Shown here piece after piece: positions 33,727-40,874 of a stretch of DNA of 43,731 bases; within the stretch, counting starts at the first letter, position 1, and every line of letters starts with the position of its first letter. Made by a program: the position numbers and the translations under genes. The notes below the pieces were generated by a model that was not told the origin of the DNA, did not search any database, and saw nothing but the letters and a program-made list of their open reading frames with translations. Source of the DNA: an uncultured SAR92 cluster bacterium (GTDB taxonomy: Bacteria; Pseudomonadota; Gammaproteobacteria; Pseudomonadales; Porticoccaceae); contig CACJVE010000015.1 of assembly GCA_902596775.1 (NCBI GenBank), positions 1 through 43,731 on the forward strand, given 5' to 3'.

Positions 33727-36023
33727 AAAAACTTCAGTTAACTAGCTCCCATTGGGGTACATATCGTGTCGAGACATTAGGGGGAAAAATAACTAATCTT
33801 CTCGATTTTGAAGAGGATAGTGATCCATCACCTATTGGAAAGGGAATGCTTGATACGCAGGAGGATAGTTGCAGAATTTCATCACCAATGGTTCGAAAAA
33901 GTTGGTTAGACAAAGGCTTTAAATCAGATAGGGCTCTACGAGGCAAAGATCCTTTTATAAAAATCGACTGGGATGAAGCATCAGAGCTTGTTAGTAATGA
34001 ACTATCTAGAATTAAGAATTTCTATGGAAATCAAGCCATTTATGGCGGCTCTTACGGATGGGCAAGCGCAGGACGTTTTCATCATGCACAGAGTCAACTC
34101 CATAGATTCTTAAATTGCATTGGAGGTTATACAAGTTCAAAACATACCTATAGCTTTGCGGCAGCTGAAGCAATAGTTCCTCATATCTTAGGAAGTTTCA
34201 GAGATTTTCTAGATACTTGCACCAGCTGGTCGTCAATAAGAAGAGACACAAAACTGTTCGTATGCTTTGGGGGGATCCCTTTAAAGAACGGTCAAATATC
34301 ACAAGGGGGAACAGGCAATCATTATCAAAAATCAAATCTTAATAAATCCATTAATGAAGGTATCGAATTTGTCAACATAAGTCCTATTCGGTCAGATCTT
34401 AGTGATCATTCATCAGTTCAATGGATTTCCATAAGACCAAATACAGACACTGCATTAATGCTAGCGCTGGCTCACACATTATATTCAGAAGATTTATATG
34501 ATAAAAAATTTATTAAAAAATATACAACCGGATTTGATAACTTTTTACCCTACTTACTAGGCAAGAATGACGGAATAGTAAAATCAGCACAATGGGCTTC
34601 ACAAATTACCGATATTGATGCGCAATCAATTATTTTCCTTGCTAGAAAAATGTCGGAAAACCGAACGATGATTTCATTAAGTTGGTCTCTTACAAGACAA
34701 GACCATGGAGAGCAGCCAATATGGGCAGGAATTATGCTTGCCTGCATGTTGGGTCAAATAGGTTTATCCGGCGGTGGCTTTGGATTCGGCTACAGCGCAA
34801 CAAATTATATTGGCGGAGATTTTACTGTTTTGCCTTGCCAATCATTACCTCAGGGAGAAAATTCAGTAAAAAGCTTTATCCCTGTTGCTAGAATCTCGGA
34901 AATGCTTTTAAAGCCTAATAAAGAATTTCATTTCAATGGAAAAAAATATCACTATCCTGAAATTAAACTCATGTACTGGGCAGGAGGCAATCCATTTCAT
35001 CATCATCAAGATTTGAATCGTCTTCTCAAAGGTTGGGAACGCCTAGATACTATAATTTCGCACGAGTGGTGTTGGAACTCACTGGCGAAATATTCTGATA
35101 TTGTTCTTCCCTGCACTACCCCGCTCGAGAGAGAGGATATTGGAATGACGCCCAGAGATCCATATGTAATTTCTATGGCTAAGGCAAAAGAACCCTTTGA
35201 AAATAGTTTGAATGATTTTGAAATATTTACAAAAATCGCAGAAAAGTTAGGTTTAAAATCTAAATTTACAGGCAATAGATCCGAGCTTGAATGGCAAAAA
35301 TGGCTTTACAAGCAAACAAAAGAAAACGCTGGAAGTGCTGGAATAAAAATCCCATCATACGAAGTATTTCGATCAAAAAAATGGTTCAAATTACCTTCCC
35401 CTAAAAAGGGTACAATTATGTTGGAATCATTCCGAGAAGATCCTGAAAAAAACTCATTACAAACACCCAGTGGAAAAATTGAAATCTTCTCATCAACCGT
35501 AGCCAATTTTTGTTATGAAGATTGTCCGGGTCATCCCACTTGGATGGAGCCAGTGGAGTGGTTGGGAGGAGAGATAAAGTCATTCCCTCTTCATTTAATA
35601 TCTAATCAACCAAAAACGAAGCTACACTCGCAACTTGATCATGGCAGTCATAGTCGGGCACATAAAATAAATGGTCGAGAACCAGTGAAAATTAATCCAA
35701 CCGATGCTAGGAAAAGAGGTATCAAAAATGGAGAAATCGTGAGATTATTTAACACGCGTGGGTCATGTCTGGCCGGCGCAATTATTGATAAAAATATTCG
35801 CACTGGTGTCGTTCAAATAAGCACTGGTGCTTGGTATGATCGATCGAGAAAAACTGGTGAGGAAACAATGTGTGTGCATGGGAATCCAAACGTGTTGACA
35901 ATTGACAAAGGTACTTCAAATTTAGGCCAAGGACCCTCAGCTCATTCTTGCCTTATTGAGATTGAACGATATCAAAACTCGCCTGAAGAATTAAAAGCCT
36001 TCTCGCCACCCGAAATAATCTAA
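33723..36023 (+). CDS. Molybdopterin oxidoreductase, BisC/TorA-type S-/N-oxide reductase family
   Basis: A 766-residue molybdenum bis-MGD enzyme of the DMSO reductase family. It begins with SSHWGTYRVET, like BisC, and has no twin-arginine signal and no N-terminal Fe-S cysteine motif, so it should be cytoplasmic. The GGSYGWASAGR motif at 108-118 carries the serine (about 110) that ligates molybdenum in BisC, TorA and DMSO reductase. Other matching segments are WAGGNPFHHHQDLNRL, LQTPSGKIEIFS, DCPGHPTWMEP and the C-terminal MGD-binding region around KTKLHSQLDHGSHSR and REPVKINP. Length agrees with BisC (about 777). Known relatives reduce methionine or biotin sulfoxide, DMSO or TMAO. The GcvT/DmdA-like gene follows after 28 bp; the true substrate and direction are unknown. 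Confidence 0.9.
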   Translation: MKKLQLTSSHWGTYRVETLGGKITNLLDFEEDSDPSPIGKGMLDTQEDSCRISSPMVRKSWLDKGFKSDRALRGKDPFIKIDWDEASELVSNELSRIKNFYGNQAIYGGSYGWASAGRFHHAQSQLHRFLNCIGGYTSSKHTYSFAAAEAIVPHILGSFRDFLDTCTSWSSIRRDTKLFVCFGGIPLKNGQISQGGTGNHYQKSNLNKSINEGIEFVNISPIRSDLSDHSSVQWISIRPNTDTALMLALAHTLYSEDLYDKKFIKKYTTGFDNFLPYLLGKNDGIVKSAQWASQITDIDAQSIIFLARKMSENRTMISLSWSLTRQDHGEQPIWAGIMLACMLGQIGLSGGGFGFGYSATNYIGGDFTVLPCQSLPQGENSVKSFIPVARISEMLLKPNKEFHFNGKKYHYPEIKLMYWAGGNPFHHHQDLNRLLKGWERLDTIISHEWCWNSLAKYSDIVLPCTTPLEREDIGMTPRDPYVISMAKAKEPFENSLNDFEIFTKIAEKLGLKSKFTGNRSELEWQKWLYKQTKENAGSAGIKIPSYEVFRSKKWFKLPSPKKGTIMLESFREDPEKNSLQTPSGKIEIFSSTVANFCYEDCPGHPTWMEPVEWLGGEIKSFPLHLISNQPKTKLHSQLDHGSHSRAHKINGREPVKINPTDARKRGIKNGEIVRLFNTRGSCLAGAIIDKNIRTGVVQISTGAWYDRSRKTGEETMCVHGNPNVLTIDKGTSNLGQGPSAHSCLIEIERYQNSPEELKAFSPPEII

Positions 36024-36051
36024 GTTTTCTATTTAATATGAGTAGTCATTA

Positions 36052-37251
36052 ATGGGTAATTTTCAAGAAGTAACAGATTTAAACTCAACTGTTAAAATTA
36101 GCGGCAGGAGATTTGAAGAGTCACCTTTTATTGAAAGAACAAATACGCCAGAAATGGTGAGAGGTATTTATGCAGGCCGTTTCTTCCCCGTATCAATTGG
36201 CGAAGATCGCATAGAGGCTTATTGGAAACTACGTCAAAAAGCATTGCTTTTTGATGTTCCAGAAAAACCAATAGAAATATCAGGACCTGAGGCCGTTACG
36301 CTCCTTAATAAAATTTTCACTCGAGATGTCATTAGAATGAATATTGGCCGAGGCTATTATGGAATAGCTTGTGATCATAGTGGCGGCATAATTATGGACG
36401 GTGTCCTTTTTAGGCTGGAGGAAAATAAGTTTTGGTACGTTCAAGCAGATGGTCCTTTTGAGACTTGGCTATCCGCTAATAAAGGAAATCTTGATGTATC
36501 AATTTCGGATCCCAAAAGTCGAGTTCTGCAGATACAAGGGCCGATGTCCCTAGAAATCATGAAAGAAGCCTCTAATAAAGCAATAGATGAATCTTTTAAA
36601 TATTTTCAATCGGGGTATTTTGATATTGGAGGCCAGAATGTCTTCATATCTCGAACAGGATTCACGAACGAGTTAGGCTTTGAGATATACACTAATGTAA
36701 ACACAAACCACCTAATTCTCTGGGACTACCTAATGGATACTGGCAAACCGTTTGGAATGGAATTCGCATCTACAAAAGCGATGACAATGAGGCGAATTGA
36801 GGGCGGAATTCTTGGCAACTTAACTGATATGACACCCGATATGTCCCCATATGACGCAGGACTTGGAGGCTTTATAGATCTAAGTAAGGATCAATTTATT
36901 GGTAAGGAGGCTCTCTTAAATCGTGAAAAAAGATGCCGGCTTTTTGGTTTAACATGTAAAACAAAAATACCCGTTTCCGGAGCTAAAATAATGTTAGAAG
37001 GACAGGAAGTTGGTTTTATTACAGCTGGGGTGCCCTCGCTAACATTAGATCTAGGTATTGGCTATGTAGTCTTCAACCATCACGATGATTGGCTTGAAAA
37101 AAAAGTTCAACTTTATCATCCTGATGGAACAAAGCATGAGGCAACCGTAGTTGACATTCCTTTTATTGATCCAGCCCGTCTTATTGTGAGAGGAATCGAA
37201 AAAGAGATACCACTTGCTACGAAATTAAAAAACCTCAAAAACTTAATATAA
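36052..37251 (+). CDS. GcvT/DmdA-like tetrahydrofolate-dependent aminomethyltransferase family protein
   Basis: A 399-residue member of the GcvT fold. ACDHSGGIIMDGVLFRL near 105-120 aligns with the substrate/folate region containing the catalytic Asp of T-protein. MRRIEGGILGNLTDMTPDMS followed by PYDAGLGGFIDL resembles the RIEGG...AGLG segment of DmdA, the DMSP demethylase. The C-terminal barrel ends with IGYVVFNH. The family transfers a methyl or methylene group from an amine, sulfonium or methoxy compound to tetrahydrofolate. Because P-, H- and L-protein genes are absent nearby, it is unlikely to be the glycine cleavage T-protein. It lies between the molybdoenzyme and the iron alcohol dehydrogenase (9 bp gap). 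DMSP, a betaine or an O-methyl compound are all possible substrates. Confidence 0.85.
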   Translation: MGNFQEVTDLNSTVKISGRRFEESPFIERTNTPEMVRGIYAGRFFPVSIGEDRIEAYWKLRQKALLFDVPEKPIEISGPEAVTLLNKIFTRDVIRMNIGRGYYGIACDHSGGIIMDGVLFRLEENKFWYVQADGPFETWLSANKGNLDVSISDPKSRVLQIQGPMSLEIMKEASNKAIDESFKYFQSGYFDIGGQNVFISRTGFTNELGFEIYTNVNTNHLILWDYLMDTGKPFGMEFASTKAMTMRRIEGGILGNLTDMTPDMSPYDAGLGGFIDLSKDQFIGKEALLNREKRCRLFGLTCKTKIPVSGAKIMLEGQEVGFITAGVPSLTLDLGIGYVVFNHHDDWLEKKVQLYHPDGTKHEATVVDIPFIDPARLIVRGIEKEIPLATKLKNLKNLI

Positions 37252-37260
37252 GAAGAATTT

Positions 37261-38454
37261 ATGAGCATATTGATTGATAAACCAAAAAGTTTTTTCACTA
37301 CACATCAAGATTGGACATTCCCTGTGCCAATTGCTTATGGACCTGGGAGACTTATGGAAATTGGCGAGAAATGCTCCCTGCTTGGAATAAAAAACCCATT
37401 GATTGTTACTGATAAGGGTAGTGCAGATCTTCCTTTCATAGAAAAGCTCGAAACTTATTTATCTAAATCAAACATTTCATTTGCTTCATTTAAAAAAATC
37501 TCCCCAAATCCGTTAGATACTGATATTGCGGCCGGTAAACAGCTTTTTTTAGACGGAAATCATGATGCTGTAATCGCAATTGGTGGCGGTAGCGCAATGG
37601 ATGGAGGAAAAGGAATCTGCATGACCGCAAAAAATAATCATAATCTCTGGGATTTTGAATTCGAAAAACCATCTCCAATGATTTCGGCAAGTGAAACATT
37701 TCCAAAATTAATAACAATTCCGACTACCGCAGGCACCGGTGCTGAGACAGAGAGCACAGCTATGGTCACCGATACGTCCAAGGCAATGAAATTCTGTGTT
37801 TGGCATAAAGATCTTAAACCAGAATTAGCCTTATTAGATCCCGAATTAACGATTGGGCTACCTGAAACGTATACAGCATGGACTGGCATTGACGCAATGG
37901 TTCATGCAATTGAAGCCTATTTGGTTCCTGATTTTCACCCTCTTTGTGATGGAGCAGCTCTCGAAGGCCTGACGCTGGTAAACACTTGGTTGCCAGTGGC
38001 TGTTCAAGAGCCAAAAAATATTTTTGCGCGAGGAGGTATGTTGGTGGGATCGTGTCTTGCAGGCATCGCCTTCCTCAAAGGATTGGGTCTAGTGCACGCT
38101 ATCTCTCACATGGTGGGTGCGGAGTTCGATACTCAGCATGGCTTAACAAATGCCATAATCCTCCCAAGTATCCTAAAATATAATCTTCCAGATATGCCAA
38201 ACTCTACAGAAAAAATGGCAAAGGCCATTGATCTAAAAACAACGAGCATGGAGAGCTTTATCGAACATACAGAAAAAATGCTAGATGACTTTAAAATACC
38301 GAAGTCACTAGCTGAAATAAATGTACCCAAAAACTGCGCTCATAGAATAGCGAAAAAATCGATGCAAGATAGTGCAGCGCAAACAAATCCAAAATCAATA
38401 TCTCTCGAACAGCTCGAAAATATAATAAACACAGTCATAGTAAAGGCAAGGTAA
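37261..38454 (+). CDS. Iron-containing alcohol dehydrogenase
   Basis: A 397-residue group III alcohol dehydrogenase. It has the NAD-binding AIGGGSAMDGGKGI near 106-119, PTTAGTGAETE near 154-163, and the four metal ligands in the expected spacing: Asp211 and His215 in GIDAMVHAIEAY, His279 in GLVHAISH and His293 in DTQHGLTNAI. It should oxidise a primary or secondary alcohol, or reduce an aldehyde, with NAD(P). The aldehyde dehydrogenase gene begins immediately after its stop codon, so alcohol to aldehyde to acid is the natural reading. DddB of DMSP catabolism belongs to the same broad family, but the relation here is not tested. Likely cytoplasmic. Confidence 0.92.
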   Translation: MSILIDKPKSFFTTHQDWTFPVPIAYGPGRLMEIGEKCSLLGIKNPLIVTDKGSADLPFIEKLETYLSKSNISFASFKKISPNPLDTDIAAGKQLFLDGNHDAVIAIGGGSAMDGGKGICMTAKNNHNLWDFEFEKPSPMISASETFPKLITIPTTAGTGAETESTAMVTDTSKAMKFCVWHKDLKPELALLDPELTIGLPETYTAWTGIDAMVHAIEAYLVPDFHPLCDGAALEGLTLVNTWLPVAVQEPKNIFARGGMLVGSCLAGIAFLKGLGLVHAISHMVGAEFDTQHGLTNAIILPSILKYNLPDMPNSTEKMAKAIDLKTTSMESFIEHTEKMLDDFKIPKSLAEINVPKNCAHRIAKKSMQDSAAQTNPKSISLEQLENIINTVIVKAR

Positions 38455-39897
38455 ATGTCACATAAAATAAACTTAGAGAATTTGCCCAATCATTACGTTA
38501 ATGGAGAGTGGGTTTCGCCGATCTCCAATAATCAATTTAATGTTCAAAATCCAGCAACCGAAACAACCATAGGTAACATTTTCCTGGGCAATTCAAAAGA
38601 CGTTGACCGAGCTGTCCAAGCTGCAAAAGATGCGTTTTCTGCCTTCTCTATATATTCCAAACAAGAGAGGCTATCACTATTGAAAAGTTTGAAAAAAGTG
38701 ACTGAAAACAGATTTGATGAATTGGCCTATGCAATGACACTAGAAATGGGTGCCCCAATTACGATGTCTAAAGAAGCTCAGGCTGATGCCGCAATTGGAC
38801 ATCTGGATGGATTTATCAATGCTTTAGAAAAACATCAAGAGCATAAAAAACTGGAAAATGGCGATGAAATTGTCTTTGAGCCAATTGGCGTATGCGGACT
38901 AATTACTCCATGGAATTGGCCAATTAATCAGATTGCATTGAAAGTCATTCCATCACTTGCAACCGGATGTACCTGCATTTTAAAGCCATCAGAGCATACT
39001 CCAGTATCCGCTATGATTTACGCGGAAATAATTCACGAGGCAGGATATCCAAAAGGTGTCTTTAATCTCGTGCATGGCGATGGTCCTGAGGTCGGGTCTG
39101 CGCTGTCATGTCATCAAGATATCCAAATGATGTCATTTACGGGGTCAACAAGAGCCGGAAGAAACGTCACTTGTGACTCAGCAGAGACTGTAAAACGAGT
39201 AACTTTAGAATTGGGAGGTAAATCACCAAATATTGTTTTTTCTGATTGTGACTTATTGACTCGCGTCACCGAATCCGTCGACGAGTGTATGTTTAATACT
39301 GGGCAATCTTGTGATGCTCCAACCCGAATGCTTGTTGAGCGTAACTGCTATGAAAAGGCTGTAGAAATTGCGAAACAAGCCTCAGAAAAAGTATTGGTCG
39401 ATAATCCTCTCAATGAAGGTGCTCATATAGGACCACTTTTTGACAAGATCCAATTCGACCGAGTTCAGAAAATGATAGAAATTGGAATTAATGAGGGCGC
39501 TACTCTCCTAACAGGGGGTTTAGGCAAACCTGATAACATGAATGAGGGCTGGTTTGTTAAACCTACCGTCTTCTCGGATGTTTCCAATGATATGCAAATT
39601 GCGCAACAGGAAATATTTGGGCCTGTACTGGTTATGATTCCTTTTGATTCAGAAGAAGATGCAATTAAAATCGCAAATGACTCACCTTATGGACTCGCAG
39701 CTTATATTCAAACAGATGATGAGCAGAAATCTAGACGTGTTGCCTCACGTCTTCGCGCCGGTGCCGTGCATATTAATGGAGGTGCATATAACTACGGTTC
39801 CCCATTTGGAGGTTATAAGCAATCTGGTAATGGAAGAGAGGGCGGAGAAATGGGTCTGGAGGACTATTTAGAGATAAAAACAATACACATAAATTGA
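38455..39897 (+). CDS. NAD(P)-dependent aldehyde dehydrogenase
   Basis: A 480-residue aldehyde dehydrogenase of typical length. Active-site residues are conserved: Asn154 in TPWNWP, Glu252 in LELGGKSP and the nucleophile Cys286 in NTGQSCDAPTRM. FTGSTRAG near 229-236 and IFGPV are further signatures. It should oxidise an aldehyde to the acid with NAD(P). The sequence is not of the CoA-acylating MmsA type. Its ATG directly follows the TAA of the iron alcohol dehydrogenase gene, and AAGG lies in the end of that gene, so translation is likely coupled. It ends the five-gene operon, convergent with the hydrolase at 39914 (16 bp gap). Confidence 0.93.
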   Translation: MSHKINLENLPNHYVNGEWVSPISNNQFNVQNPATETTIGNIFLGNSKDVDRAVQAAKDAFSAFSIYSKQERLSLLKSLKKVTENRFDELAYAMTLEMGAPITMSKEAQADAAIGHLDGFINALEKHQEHKKLENGDEIVFEPIGVCGLITPWNWPINQIALKVIPSLATGCTCILKPSEHTPVSAMIYAEIIHEAGYPKGVFNLVHGDGPEVGSALSCHQDIQMMSFTGSTRAGRNVTCDSAETVKRVTLELGGKSPNIVFSDCDLLTRVTESVDECMFNTGQSCDAPTRMLVERNCYEKAVEIAKQASEKVLVDNPLNEGAHIGPLFDKIQFDRVQKMIEIGINEGATLLTGGLGKPDNMNEGWFVKPTVFSDVSNDMQIAQQEIFGPVLVMIPFDSEEDAIKIANDSPYGLAAYIQTDDEQKSRRVASRLRAGAVHINGGAYNYGSPFGGYKQSGNGREGGEMGLEDYLEIKTIHIN

Positions 39898-39913
39898 CAG
39901 AATTTAGTTATTT

Positions 39914-40813
39914 TTAATCATCACAGTCACATTTTTTCATAAATTGTGATATCAAATTAAGGGACTCATTCGACTCTGGAAGTTCTGGGAACCATTCAAA
40001 AACATGCCACATGCCTCCCCAGATTTTTAATTCAACATTAACATTTGATGCAACAAGAATTTCGTTCAAGCGTTCTGATTGACTGCGCAAAAGATCTTTT
40101 TCACCTGTGCTAATGAATGTTGGTGGAAAATCGGATGTAAAAATACCATGAATAGGGGAAACAAAAGGGTCAGAAAATTTGTCCGTCGGCGCATAAGTTT
40201 TAGCCGCAAAATCAAGATGTTGATTCGACAACATGGGATCAAGTCCATCATTAAACTCTAAACTATCACCTTTATTCGAAAGATCAATCCATGGAGATAT
40301 CAATGCAATTGCTCTAGGCATTACTAATCCCTCAAATTGCGCCTTCTGTGCTAAAGCAAGCATTAAATTTCCACCCGCAGACTCGCCTAGCATCATAAAT
40401 GGTTTTTCACAAATTGAACTATAAACGTCAAATGCTTCGTTCAAAGCATTAGGCCACGGAAACTCAGGCGAAAGTTTATAATTTGGGATGATAACTGTTG
40501 CTCCAAGCTTTTCAGAAATCGGGACTGCAATGGTGAAATCTTCATAAGCACTTCCAGACACAAATCCACCACCAAAACCATACAAAATTTTTGTTTTAGT
40601 TAAAAAACTTTCTGGATTTATACAAGTACAACTTACTCCTGAAATTATTTCTTGAGTAATCATCACTGAGGAATTATTGATAACCGACTCAACAGAGGAT
40701 TCAATTGTTTTTCGTGCTTGAATTCTGATGTCATTCAAAAAAGCAAAAGTTCTGGGCGCGAGAGGAAAGCTAGCTCTTGCTAATACACTTTTTGCAGCTT
40801 TGCTAATTCCCAT
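39914..40813 (-). CDS. Alpha/beta hydrolase, HSL-type esterase
   Basis: A 299-residue alpha/beta hydrolase of the hormone-sensitive-lipase group. The nucleophile Ser145 lies in MLGESAGGNL, Asp240 in STGEKDLLRSQ and His270 in GGMWHVFEWF. The oxyanion segment reads GFGGGF at 79-84 where the family usually has HGGGF, so the leading His is replaced by Phe. No signal peptide is seen. It would hydrolyse short-chain esters or lactones; the substrate is unknown. It lies on the minus strand between the five-gene operon and ileS, 41 bp downstream of ileS, and may be cotranscribed with it. No strong ribosome binding site precedes the ATG. Confidence 0.88.
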   Translation of the reverse strand: MGISKAAKSVLARASFPLAPRTFAFLNDIRIQARKTIESSVESVINNSSVMITQEIISGVSCTCINPESFLTKTKILYGFGGGFVSGSAYEDFTIAVPISEKLGATVIIPNYKLSPEFPWPNALNEAFDVYSSICEKPFMMLGESAGGNLMLALAQKAQFEGLVMPRAIALISPWIDLSNKGDSLEFNDGLDPMLSNQHLDFAAKTYAPTDKFSDPFVSPIHGIFTSDFPPTFISTGEKDLLRSQSERLNEILVASNVNVELKIWGGMWHVFEWFPELPESNESLNLISQFMKKCDCDD

Positions 40814-40850
40814 AGATTTTTATAAAAAATTAGTTTAGTTACATCTATAA

Positions 40851-40874
40851 CTGTTTAACTGTTTAACTGTTTAA
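40851..40874. repeat. Three tandem 8-bp repeats across the ileS stop codon
   Basis: CTGTTTAA occurs three times without a gap. Read on the minus strand it encodes the last residues of IleRS and its TAA stop, and supplies the 3' flank. Because the unit is not a multiple of three, a copy-number change could move the stop by a few codons. Confidence 0.85.

Noticed and set aside
31938-39897. Complete DMSP cleavage (ddd) cluster
   Set aside because: No DMSP lyase or DddD-type CoA transferase is visible, and the aldehyde dehydrogenase is not of the CoA-acylating type.
39890-39906. TAAATT-GACAG-AATTTA hairpin followed by a T-rich stretch
   Set aside because: The six-bp stem is entirely A-T and overlaps the stop codon, too weak to call a terminator.
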